DNA from: Mucidula mucida
Taxonomy: Eukaryota; Basidiomycota; Agaricomycetes; Agaricales; Physalacriaceae
DNA length: 64,000 nt
Reading direction: 5' to 3'
NCBI GenBank assembly: GCA_015501055.1
Contig: JADNYV010000171.1
Location: forward strand, 1-64,000
Shown: one piece after another, positions 55,467 through 64,000 of the stretch
Layout of the letters: each line of letters begins with the position of its first letter
Position numbering within the stretch: position 1 is the first letter of the stretch
Made by a program: the position numbers and the translations under genes
The notes under the pieces: model-generated
What the model was told of the DNA's origin: nothing
What the model saw: the letters and a program-made list of their open reading frames with translations, nothing else
Database searches by the model: none

Positions 55467-57287
55467 ATGGATCCAGTAAATGGTATCTTCGGGCCACACA
55501 GCTTATTTCCCCGTGATTACGCCCCATCAGATCACCCTCCCTCACCTATCTTCCAGTGGACGCCTTGCAATGGGTCGAGCTGCTCATGTCAGAATCATGC
55601 GATCCCAGACTTCAAGGAAGCCGAGATACCCTCCTTACAGGATGATCCCAGATACCACCATCTCACGCACACCAACGGCGTTCCCGCTCCCGCAGAAGAA
55701 GTTGCAATTCGCGATATGATATCTGCTCTCCATTCGCGTCTCAGCACATCCAAATCGGCTCATGAAAAACTTGCAAGGTTACGCTTAGACATTTTGGCCC
55801 AAGCAGCGCATATAAGCGACTGTCTTCTGTCTCTCGAAGGGGAGCGGGAACATCTGTCGATGGCCATCGAGCAACGGAAACGCCTTCTTTCCCCAGTTCG
55901 CCGACTACCCTCCGAAATACTATCCCACATCTTCTCCCTCACCGTTATCTTCCCCCTCCCCACGAAGATAAAGGATAACATCGACAAAGATAGCGACGAC
56001 TGGCGAGAAATCATCCCATCGGAGAGCATGCTTTGGACCATAGAGCTCGTGTGCAAGGACTGGCGGAAGGTGGTCCTTCAATTTCCTGAACTTTGGTCCC
56101 ATTTCAATGTCAATCTTCTGGACACCAGCGAGGATGCTATCCTGAGGCTCGCCGTGCAGCTGGGTCGTGCCGGTCTTGCAAATCTATCCGTCGGTTTTTA
56201 CTGTTGTTCGTCCATGACAGTCGACGCGTCCGCCGTGTTGTCCCGGATTGTCTTCCTCTTGCTACCGTTCGCTTCGCGCATTACTCATTTGGTGCTCTGC
56301 ATGCCCTTTGCAATGATGCTTCAACTCTCTCCATTTCGTAACCATCTGCGGGTCCTGAAGACGCTGAGTTTAACCTGCCGTTCATACGACGATGGGAGGG
56401 TCCACGTCAACGTCTTCGAGGCATGTCCCCAGCTCAATTCAGTGACCTTTATCGATGTGGACGATTGTCTACATGTCTTTGCCCTCCCTTGGAAAGCGAT
56501 AGAGATTTTTCGCACGGAACACGCATACCTGAAAGGCTATCCGTATTTTAACGGTCCACAACCGTTACAGGTCCTGCAAGTTCTCAAGAAGGCGTTGTAT
56601 GTACGCGAGTGTTATCTGCGAGTTGAACCGAGCGGATCACTCCAGGATGCAGAGGAATTGGAAGGACTTCCCATCATCTGCTCTCGCCTCACCACGCTCT
56701 CGGTGCAGATCTGGCCTTTGGCGGGCAGATGTCCCGTACAAGAGACATTACACGGTCTCGCAGCCCCAGCACTCTCGACACTGCTCATCGACACAGCAGC
56801 CAACCAGTTGGAGAAGTCGCGCGACAGTACTGCAGCATTTACTGCTGTTCAACAATTCATCCAACTGTCCCAAGCGCCTTTGACTACCCTCCATTTCTCC
56901 CACGGTGAACTTGCGCCAGACGATGTACTGTGTCTCCTCCCACTTACACCGCTTCTCTCTGAGTTGCGTCTCATCGACTGTGGCGGGCTGACGAACGAGG
57001 TTATGGAGGCCCTTACGATGAAGCCAGATGCACCGAAATCACTCGGCCTCGTACCACAGTTGAAAACCTTTCACATCAGTGGTTCCTTGGAATTCGAACC
57101 AAAGATGTTCGTGGAGATGGTCAAGTCGCGTTGGCAAACTACTCCTTTGACCACGTTAGATGTTGGGTGGTTTAGTGAAGGGGAGGTTTCGGACATAAAT
57201 CAAAGCCAAAGCGAGTATGTACTGCGGGAGCTGTCGCCTTACTGCTCACAAGGGTTGATACTTTTTACATCTACTACCGTTGCATGA
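55467..57287 (+). CDS. F-box protein, 606 aa, intronless
   Basis: F-box proteins are substrate receptors of SCF ubiquitin ligases. Residues 77-140 form a probable coiled coil with many Leu and charged residues. The F-box follows at about 141-212 (LSPVRRLPSEILSHIFSLTV ... MLWTIELVCKDWRKVV, then FPELWSHFNV), in the usual basidiomycete layout. The rest to residue 606 is a degenerate leucine-rich-repeat-like region (LKTLSLTC, LSELRLIDCGGLTNEVMEAL, LKTFHISGSLEFE, LTTLDVGWFSEGE). The start at 55,467 gives a Cys-rich N-terminus (CNGSSCSCQNH) often seen in this family. One open frame without lesions. Likely target unknown. Confidence 0.85.
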   Translation: MDPVNGIFGPHSLFPRDYAPSDHPPSPIFQWTPCNGSSCSCQNHAIPDFKEAEIPSLQDDPRYHHLTHTNGVPAPAEEVAIRDMISALHSRLSTSKSAHEKLARLRLDILAQAAHISDCLLSLEGEREHLSMAIEQRKRLLSPVRRLPSEILSHIFSLTVIFPLPTKIKDNIDKDSDDWREIIPSESMLWTIELVCKDWRKVVLQFPELWSHFNVNLLDTSEDAILRLAVQLGRAGLANLSVGFYCCSSMTVDASAVLSRIVFLLLPFASRITHLVLCMPFAMMLQLSPFRNHLRVLKTLSLTCRSYDDGRVHVNVFEACPQLNSVTFIDVDDCLHVFALPWKAIEIFRTEHAYLKGYPYFNGPQPLQVLQVLKKALYVRECYLRVEPSGSLQDAEELEGLPIICSRLTTLSVQIWPLAGRCPVQETLHGLAAPALSTLLIDTAANQLEKSRDSTAAFTAVQQFIQLSQAPLTTLHFSHGELAPDDVLCLLPLTPLLSELRLIDCGGLTNEVMEALTMKPDAPKSLGLVPQLKTFHISGSLEFEPKMFVEMVKSRWQTTPLTTLDVGWFSEGEVSDINQSQSEYVLRELSPYCSQGLILFTSTTVA

Positions 57288-57414
57288 ATTGACGAGAGGA
57301 TGACTCGCATCATGAATCGTAGCAGGCTGTACCTTCGAGCCGCAACGGCCGCGCGTTCGGGAAATTGGAATATCCCTTACCATTACAGCCATTCACCAAC
57401 TAACAATGTCGCGA

Positions 57415-57681
57415 TGACAGGTGAGAGTCTGTGTCGCTCTCGTCTCATAACATACTGAAGATCTTTCAATCAGTGCTAAGGTCAAAGCAAGATCACACTA
57501 CTACGATGAATCCGTCGGGCTAAATCCAAATGTACGCGGACAGGTAGGCTCCGCTCGCCTGATGGAGTCGCAGGATAAGAGCGCTGCAGACAGAAGTCAG
57601 ATAAATTATCAATTAAAGAAGCACGAAACAACTAACCTGGCTTCTAGACGCGCATACCCTTGCTCTTATTCCACGCGTCTT
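57415..57681. repeat. Direct repeat, copy 1: 3' end and 3' flank of the halogenase gene
   Basis: Diverged copy of 58,530-58,826. Matches include 'ggtgagagtctg.gtcgct' (57,420), 'agaagtcag' to 'aaagaagcac' (57,590-57,625) and the last codons of the halogenase (gcgcata...ttgctct..ttcca). Homology stops at about 57,681, where AA9 sequence begins. Confidence 0.65.
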
Positions 57682-57682
57682 G

Positions 57683-58160
57683 ATGGAAAGGTACTTTCAC
57701 CACTCCGTCGTGCATCGAGTCGGGATACTACTCGCTTCGACACGAGCTGATTGGTGTGTACTGTTGCCTATCTTTCGTGGAGTGACTGATTCTTTTTGTC
57801 TAGCACTACACGCAGCGAGTTCGTACCCTGGCGCACTCTATGTGAGGATGCCTCCAATACTGGTTTCCGTATAAGGTCTCCACTGAATTGTCATTCCACA
57901 GATGGAGTGCGCTCAGATCGAGATTACTGGAGGTGGAAGCACTTCCTTCTACTGTCAACTTGCTGGTATGTCCAACGGCACCGATGTTTGTAGAACAAGC
58001 TCATTGTCAATCGATTCGTAGGTTCTGATCCTGGAATTACAATCACTATTTACCAAACGCTTTCGGATTACACCATCCCGGGTATGTATATTCTCATCAT
58101 TGTCAATGTCCAAGCAGCATCTCATGGAGGAACGCAGGTCCTGATGTCTTTACATGCTAA
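57683..58160 (+). pseudogene. AA9 LPMO (GH61-type), C-terminal fragment
   Basis: AA9 enzymes are copper-dependent monooxygenases that cleave cellulose. Exons to 57,753, then 57,804-57,841, 57,902-57,965, 58,022-58,081 and 58,138-58,160 read TPSCIESGYYSLRHELI, ALHAASSYPGALY, MECAQIEITGGGSTSFYCQL, DPGITITIYQTLSDYTIPG and PDVFTC, the conserved AA9 C-terminus including the second copper-ligand His (RHE..ALH region) and the final Tyr-containing motif. All four introns have GT-AG borders. The N-terminal half, including the first His ligand, is absent: sequence left of about 57,682 is halogenase 3' end. Hence a truncated, chimeric remnant. Confidence 0.8.
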
Positions 58161-58529
58161 AGAACGACATGTGAACGTACTGAACATTTGACAAGAATCC
58201 GATTGCACTCGACGATCGATACGGCGTTTAAAGTGCGAAGTCAGGATTTAGACAACTCGACAGGACGTGAAACACGGTTCATAGCTTTTATTTGTCCGGT
58301 ACCGTCGCTCCGTTATTTCCGGTTTGTCACTCCAGAAGAATGTTTCCGTGGATGCTTTTCGGAAGGTGCCCACTAACTGTGAAGCCAAGTCACGAATGAG
58401 CGATACGTCCAACTACCGCTTGTGTGCACGCATCATGTAGTCAAGACCAGATCAGCGGGGTAAGACGTATCATCAACCGCGTAGATCGCTTCATCATTGG
58501 AGTACTACTATTTCTTTCCTTACATTTGG
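58161..58529. other. 3' flank of the AA9 fragment
   Basis: No gene recognised; short frames only. Confidence 0.4.
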
Positions 58530-58826
58530 TGAGAGTCTGCATCGCTTTCGTCTCTTAAGATACCAATGATCTTTCATTTAGTGCTCCTCAAGTCGACACT
58601 GCGACCAATTGAATATTATTAGCGTTACACAAAGCAGTATTACAATTCTACGGTATAAATGCGTCGGACTAGACCGATAAGCTTGCCTGTTGAGAGGCGG
58701 TCAGAGAGCGAAGTACGAAGATTCGAAGGATAAGAGGGCTGTAGATAAGAAGTCAGTCAAATATCAACCAAAGAAGCACGGAACAACTGACCTGACTTTT
58801 AGGTGCGCATAGCCATGCTCTTGCTC
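58530..58826. repeat. Direct repeat, copy 2: 3' end and 3' flank of the halogenase gene
   Basis: Partner of 57,415-57,681. It contains the true end of the halogenase gene. Confidence 0.65.
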
Positions 58827-60736
58827 CACGAGTCTTTTTCTCCACAGATCGGGCACATAGTCGAGCGGTTGTGCACAAAGTATCGGCACGAGAAGCACCT
58901 CGTCGCCTCCACCAAAAAGCCCGCGTTACGAGTTCTCTTGCCCGGTATCTTCTGCAACTTGTTATCGTATTGCCGCAACCAGTTACCCCAAGAGTTCTGC
59001 GGCCACCTGCCAGTCCGCTCCTGCACAACCCGATTCGTAATCGCCAGAACCTTCGCAATGTCGTCTTCCGAGGGGGGCGCGCCGCCATTGGGGCCATCGA
59101 GAATAGGCAGCACCTCGACGCAGAGATCCTGGAAAGCGTCGAGGCCGGACCCAAGCATCCAGTTCGCATCGGCTTGCGCATACAGCTGCTGCCGCTGGAC
59201 GCCAAAGTAGTGGTCATCCACCTCCTCGAACGATGCCGACCAGAGCGTTTTGGGGATGGATTCGAACAGGCGGTGGTCGCGGAACGCATTGTACCAGAGG
59301 CGATTCATGTTGAACAGCCGAGGGAGCGCAAAGTCGTACATAAACTTTTGGTGCTCCTTGGCCGCTGTCAGCATGGTGGCCTTGGCTTCCTGCACTGGCG
59401 CAGCCAGCACCTGCGCCGTCAGATTGGCGGCGCTCCAGGACCCAGCGACACCAGCGTTGATGCCCGGAGAAATGAGTGGGTTGGTGAAACCAGCAGAGTT
59501 TCCAATCGCGAGCCATCCCTCGCCGGCGACGACGGGGCTGCGGTACGCCAGCCCCTTCTTCACAAAATAAGTGGTTTTGCCGTAATAGTCGGGCAGGACC
59601 TCGTAGTTTTCGGTCAACAGCTTGTCGATGGTCGGGTAGCGCTTCTTGAAGAAGTTGAACTTTTGCTCGCCCTCGCCCGTGCCATACGCCGACAGGTCGC
59701 TGGGAAGCTGGAAATCGTTGCGTACGGCCCAGCCGATCGAGGAGATGAACTCGAACGGGCAGTCGAAGGTTTTGGATAGAGCGCGGGTGCAGGGGATTTC
59801 GTCGGCGGGAACGCCGGCTGCGGCGCTGGTGATGATTTGGGCGCAGAGGTCCATGAGATTGGCTAGCGGCGCGCGCTCCCACGAAATGAGGCCGATGAAC
59901 CAGCCCCAGCCCTCGGGGAAGCAGAGATGTTTGGTGGCGGGGTAATCCCAGGCCAGCAATCGGTCTTCGATTTTGGTAGTGTCTTTTTCGCGGAAATATG
60001 TATAGTACGCGTCGGCGTTCCATGAGCTCTCAAACTTCTCCCGGGGCGCAAACTTGCCCGTGAGGCGACGCGAGAAACCGGAGGCATCGCAGACAAAGCG
60101 CGCATCGATGCTAGTGCCGATGGCATTGGAGGAGTCCTTCAGGAGGACTTTTGGCGTGGAGAAGGGGCGGACGGGAATGTTTGGCTTGGAAATGGAGAGC
60201 TCGTCAAGCTTCAGATCGGTGGTGATCGAACCGCTGGCGGGGACTTCGAAGTCGATCGCGACGCCGTGGTACACGTTAACGCCCAGGCTCTGCGCCCACA
60301 TGGTCAAGAAGAGCTCAGACATACGTCGGTCGAGCTGGAACGCGATGTCGAGCCCGCCGATATCCTGTGGAGTAACTTCGCGCCCTTCCTGGTCGACGCT
60401 GTAGAAATTCAGGCCATCTTTGAGAGCGAAGATACGCAGGAGGTAGTCATATGGGAGGACATCGCCGGTGGTGAAGGTGGCAAATGGGGAGAGGGTGGAT
60501 TCACCGATCTTTTGGACGGGAGTAAGGCTCTTCTCGAAGATGTCGATCTTCAAGTCTGACGAGATGTTTTTTAGGTGGATTGCGTAGCACAAGCCGAGAA
60601 TACCGGCGCCAGCGACTACGACGTCAGCGGTGCCCGTAAATCCTCTGGGGTTGTTGGAATTGAGTAACTGTGTGTCCGAGAGCTCTGAGTGCTGGCGCCG
60701 AAGCTCAGTGAAGCGTCGAACTGCATCAATTGCCAT
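58799..60736 (-). CDS. Flavin-dependent halogenase-like monooxygenase, 645 aa, intronless
   Basis: Family members use FADH2, O2 and chloride or bromide to halogenate aromatic substrates. Visible motifs: Rossmann GAGILG at 43-48, IFEKS at the end of strand 2 (66-70), KIGES at 76-80 (the GES signature of halogenase-type FAD enzymes), DASG at 217-220, the WxWxI halogenase signature as WGWFI at 277-281, and GNSAGFTNPLISPGINAG at 412-429 (FAD-binding). A C-terminal C-x2-C ... C-x2-C pair (614/617 and 628/631) looks like an added zinc ribbon. The substrate is unknown, and I could not place the catalytic Lys. The frame is open from 60,736 to 58,799 without introns and visibly more GC-rich than its surroundings. 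Divergent to the CYSTM-like gene. A plain FAD monooxygenase role is the alternative. Confidence 0.8.
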   Translation of the reverse strand: MAIDAVRRFTELRRQHSELSDTQLLNSNNPRGFTGTADVVVAGAGILGLCYAIHLKNISSDLKIDIFEKSLTPVQKIGESTLSPFATFTTGDVLPYDYLLRIFALKDGLNFYSVDQEGREVTPQDIGGLDIAFQLDRRMSELFLTMWAQSLGVNVYHGVAIDFEVPASGSITTDLKLDELSISKPNIPVRPFSTPKVLLKDSSNAIGTSIDARFVCDASGFSRRLTGKFAPREKFESSWNADAYYTYFREKDTTKIEDRLLAWDYPATKHLCFPEGWGWFIGLISWERAPLANLMDLCAQIITSAAAGVPADEIPCTRALSKTFDCPFEFISSIGWAVRNDFQLPSDLSAYGTGEGEQKFNFFKKRYPTIDKLLTENYEVLPDYYGKTTYFVKKGLAYRSPVVAGEGWLAIGNSAGFTNPLISPGINAGVAGSWSAANLTAQVLAAPVQEAKATMLTAAKEHQKFMYDFALPRLFNMNRLWYNAFRDHRLFESIPKTLWSASFEEVDDHYFGVQRQQLYAQADANWMLGSGLDAFQDLCVEVLPILDGPNGGAPPSEDDIAKVLAITNRVVQERTGRWPQNSWGNWLRQYDNKLQKIPGKRTRNAGFLVEATRCFSCRYFVHNRSTMCPICGEKDSWSKSMAMRT

Positions 60737-61167
60737 TGGTAGAGTTCAAGACTAAAGAAACAATCAGAATAACATAGCAGACGCGTTAAGATGGACACCG
60801 ACGGTAATGGAAAGGTTGCGGCGAGTGTAGTATCTTGGAGCGGCGAGTCGCAAAAGTGGACAAAGTATAGCGGTGAATATCTGCATGATACAGCAAGTGC
60901 CGCTGCTTATGTAGTCCGGTAGTCCGTAGGCTAGGTTATTAACATTAACAACCGCGAGGTCCAGTCCGACGGAGGTTGCACAATTGTAAACAAGCTCAAT
61001 GCTGAAGCGCTCATCAGGAGTCATCAGGCTGTAAGGGTCCAACAAGCAACATTGCCCTCAGACCCGCGCTTCGCGCAGTCGCCTCTAGCATTACCACATC
61101 CCGCGGACGTTTCAAGGTTTCCTCGGTACTCCAACCCACTCACCTCCCTCGCACTCCCTAATCAACT
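60737..61167. other. Divergent intergenic region between halogenase and CYSTM-like genes
   Basis: Shared upstream region of 431 bp. A minus frame at 60,764-61,045 has no recognisable content. No defined promoter element named. Confidence 0.45.
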
Positions 61168-61443
61168 ATGGAAGCCCCCCCCGCCGCGCATATGAAGGCT
61201 CCCACCGACGCTCAACCGCAAGCTGGAGTTCAAATGAGCATCATGAACCCGTCCGCAGGCAAGACTAGCCAGCAGAGCGAGCCTTGTGAACACCAGAAGA
61301 AGGCTATGCGTCTTCGCGGAGGCGGTGCTGGCAAGGACTGTTGCTTGGGAATGCTCGGATGCTTCCTCTGTTTCGAGTGCTGTGAGGGCTGCTGTGATTG
61401 TATCGCGGATATTATCTGCTGTCCTTGCGAAATGTGCTGCTAA
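61168..61443 (+). CDS. CYSTM-like cysteine-rich small protein, 91 aa
   Basis: The N-terminal half is polar (MEAPPAAHMKAPTDAQPQAG, PSAGKTSQQSEPCEHQ). Then KKAMRLRGGG precedes a tail of about 38 residues with 15 Cys (DCCLGMLGCFLCFECCEGCC, DCIADIICCPCEMCC). This is the layout of fungal CYSTM-type proteins, which associate with the plasma membrane and are linked to stress tolerance. Single exon, stop directly after CC. The LRGGG resembles the C-terminus of ubiquitin but is internal and conserved in relatives of this small family. Confidence 0.75.
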   Translation: MEAPPAAHMKAPTDAQPQAGVQMSIMNPSAGKTSQQSEPCEHQKKAMRLRGGGAGKDCCLGMLGCFLCFECCEGCCDCIADIICCPCEMCC

Positions 61444-62289
61444 AGCGCCAATCACCGCGTGTTGTTTGACCAAGAAAGAGAACTTTACCCCGCCTTGTCT
61501 TTGTAAATCTGCTCCGTCGGACTTGAATGAAGATGAATGTATTATTATCATTGTCCAAAAATAAGGTCGTAATCATAGATCTTATTAGGTGTCTTTCACT
61601 TGTCGTTTGCGCGCTGTCGTTCCCATCCTCTGAGCTTTTGCGCCAGAGCAAGGAAAGAGCGTGCCCTGAGCTTTTGCGCCTGGGTTGCCAATGCATAATG
61701 GAGGTCGCCCACTGGCGATATTTGTGAGAGGGGCCGGGCTACCGTACAATGCACACTGGGGAGGTCTTGATGTAACATTGTTCAGAGAAAGGCATGTCTT
61801 GGTGCAGTCACTACCCGCCCACCAAAGGCTGTTACGGCGGCGAGAATAACTGCACAGTTGCACATTTTTAAGGTTGCTGCGCCCCAAATGCGTAAGCGGG
61901 GGCTAGTGTTGCCGCGAGTTCGAGGAAGCTCAAGTAGGGACCAAAACGGTTTAGGGTTTCGCGAATCCGTGTGTGCCGTACCGCGATCTCACGGACACGG
62001 ACGAAACGGGCACATTCACACGGTTTGGCGGTTTTCGTGATGGGTTACCTCAGCATAGCCGTTCTTGGCCACTACGTCCATTGCGTTGTCCTTGCGTCGC
62101 GCTATGCGACGTCCAATACACCTCGGCATGTCTATATCAAGAGTCCAGAGCTATGTCGAATATTATGGACTCTTGTAGACCCAGAGTCTAAATATCTCGT
62201 ACCATTTATCTTATTTTAAGTCTGTTCAATAAAAGGTGCGAGTGTGTTGTTGCGGTCTCTCCAACCTCGTCTGCGTGCTGTACACCTGC
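61444..62289. other. Intergenic region, nothing recognised
   Basis: A direct repeat 'tgagcttttgcgcc' occurs at about 61,631 and 61,667. No other feature. Confidence 0.45.
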
Positions 62290-64000
62290 ATGAACTATTT
62301 CCCAACCCAAGGACCCTCTGACACCCGCCAACCTCTGTCCCAATCTCTGTCTTGGCCGGGTCCATTTTCAGCATCAGATACTACTTCTTCGTTGTTCTCT
62401 GGCTCACCTATCTCTTTATTATCCTCTGGCTACCCGGCAATCCCATCCAATTTACCACCCTCATCCCCATGCTTCTTTAACTCTGCAGCCCCGCCACCTC
62501 ACCAACTATTGCTTTCTCCACGCCGTTGTTGGCAACCCAAGTCGGTCTCTGACCAAGAGAACATCAATCCAGTTGTTTTCGAGGGCCCTCAGAAGAAGAA
62601 GCGCAAGAAGAATAGTCTTGAATGTCTAACCAATGCGGAGATTCTGGCTGGCAACTATTCTGATCAAGATATCTGTAGTAAGTTCTAAGTGCTCTTCTTT
62701 CTTTCCACGATTGACTAGCGGTTCTTGTAGATGCTGCGCGCAGTAGCTGGCACTCTGAATGCTACGAGCACTACTGGATGTCAGTGAAGCGCAATACAGT
62801 GACACAGATGATTACCTTTGTTTTCCACTACATCTACAACTCCGCTTCACATCGAGATATCAGTCAAGATCGCTCCAATACAGGCAAGGATGGGACCAAT
62901 CAACTACGGGCTTCTGCAATTGCGTGTAACACCCAACTGGGCCGGACAGCGGGAGCTATCACAACTGAATTGGATGATATTGTTTACTCGCCGATTGCTC
63001 ATCATACTTTGATTGCGCTTCGAACGGCACACAGTCATCGGCCCTATAATGTTGTCAATGATTGTTTCTATCGTCTTGAATGTCAACTTCTTCGACCTGG
63101 CATTCAACTACCATCCAACCGTACTGTCAGTGCCAATGTCCAACGACTATACCTTGGCCTTGCTGTATACGCCGCAAAGCACTTACAGGTACAAGATTTG
63201 CTTACTCAATGAATACTCTTTCGCTAATACCTTACCATTCAGACGCGTAACATGTCCATTCATTTGATCACTGATGCATGGACTAATCCTGCCGGAGGCT
63301 CAGAACAAGGGCTAATCATTCAGTGGTACGAAGCTGGGAGAATTTATTGAACTATATTGGAATTCATAGTGTATGTCAAGACATATTTGATTGCTCACAG
63401 CTCTGATAAACCTTCTTAGCAGCCTGTGAGAGTGCCACAATGGAGAATACACCGGCCGTATCATTGCCGATACATTACAGCAATATGGGATTGCACATTT
63501 GGTGTGATTTATCTTCGATCTTCCACACATCTCGCTGAACCCAGTGTGTTAGCTATTCGGAATTAACCTTGACAATGCTTCATCATGCAATACAAGCATT
63601 GATTTGATTGCTGATAGGATTGTAACCTTTTGGGGAAGGAAGTGGCGCCTTTGATGCCTTCTTCACATTATTAACCTCATTGCAAAGGTAAGAGTGCAGT
63701 ATTCATCGCCAAGTTACCAACACATTGACCTATCTAGATTATCATTTTGTTCTTCTTCAAAGAGTACAAGCGCAAGAAGGGTACAAGCACCATCACTGGC
63801 GCTTCAGAAGGTGCTGATGAAGATGCCGACCTTGCTGATATAGCAGCTTTAGAACTTGAAGAAGAAGCGCAGACAGAAGCCCGTACAACAGCTGTTCAGC
63901 GTTCTGAAACAAGAAGAAACGTTAAAACAACAAAGCAGTGAGCGATTGAGGAGATGGAACAGAAGGGAATTTTTCTATTGGATTTGGAGAAGAGCAAGGC
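62290..64000 (+). pseudogene. hAT-superfamily transposase remnant, running off the window
   Basis: The start frame (MNYFPTQGPSDTRQPL) is Ser/Pro-rich and ends with the basic KKKRKKNSLECLTNAEIL. After a small intron-like gap follow RSSWHSECYEHYWMSVKRN, then a long region ending RPGIQLPSNRTVSANVQRLY, AVHLITDAWTNPAGG (the conserved D-x-W-T of hAT transposases), HNGEYTGRIIADTLQQYGIA, and IILFFFKEYKRKKG with an acidic tail at 63,740-63,940. Frames change several times (for example at about 63,340 and 63,470) with intervening stops, so it is inactive. The C-terminal dimerisation domain would lie beyond the window. Confidence 0.75.

Noticed and set aside
58871..59779. Long plus-strand frames opposite the halogenase gene
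   Set aside because: They are antisense shadows of a GC-rich coding region; the minus-strand protein has clear FAD and halogenase motifs.

Overview
The window reads as nuclear DNA of a mushroom-forming basidiomycete (Agaricomycetes). Genes carry several short GT-AG introns of about 45-85 bp. The proteins are typical of that group: a GH76 alpha-1,6-mannanase-like enzyme, an AA9 LPMO remnant, an F-box protein, a flavin-dependent halogenase-like enzyme and a small CYSTM-like cysteine-rich protein. The mobile elements are also typical: a KDZ transposase, DUF6729-type elements and a hAT remnant. No prokaryotic features, rRNA or CRISPR were seen.

Layout. (1) 1-8.7 kb: the 3' part of a multi-exon GH76 gene, then about 4.5 kb of gene-poor DNA with three foldback elements, then a decayed copy of a Brr2-like spliceosomal helicase gene and a small remnant of a GH76 3' end. 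(2) About 8.79-52.98 kb: one very large imperfect inverted repeat. Left-arm position x pairs with right-arm y at x+y of about 68,510 near the axis, about 62,418 beyond a 6.1-kb insertion, and about 61,848 near the outer ends. The axis is a 1.86-kb unique spacer (33,327-35,182) holding a 5'-truncated KDZ transposase. Each arm is itself flanked by inverted copies of one unit: a Pro-rich gene 'P', an inter-gene segment, a three-exon gene 'Z' and a Brr2 pseudogene. That gives four unit copies. In each arm the two units enclose a core with a Bem46-like alpha/beta hydrolase and a large putative membrane protein. The left arm alone carries two head-to-tail 3,039-bp DUF6729 elements, bounded together by an 8-bp target duplication. 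(3) 53-64 kb: unique flank with gene X (truncated copies of which sit beside the palindrome axis), an intronless F-box gene, a chimeric AA9 fragment between two copies of the halogenase 3' end, the halogenase-like gene, a CYSTM-like gene and a hAT remnant running off the edge.

Interpretation. The palindrome looks like repeated inverted duplication followed by uneven decay and probable gene conversion. Most left/right pairs have one broken and one open copy: gene P is broken in units 1 and 2, Z in unit 1, and the membrane protein in the left core. The Bem46 pair is broken by different lesions in each arm. The decisive nonsense changes I could see in gene P unit 2 and in the KDZ gene are CGA-to-TGA, and both differences I noticed between the twin DUF6729 elements are CpG transitions, which suggests cytosine-methylation decay. 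A misassembly joining two haplotypes head to head is a real alternative for the palindrome and must be tested with spanning long reads.
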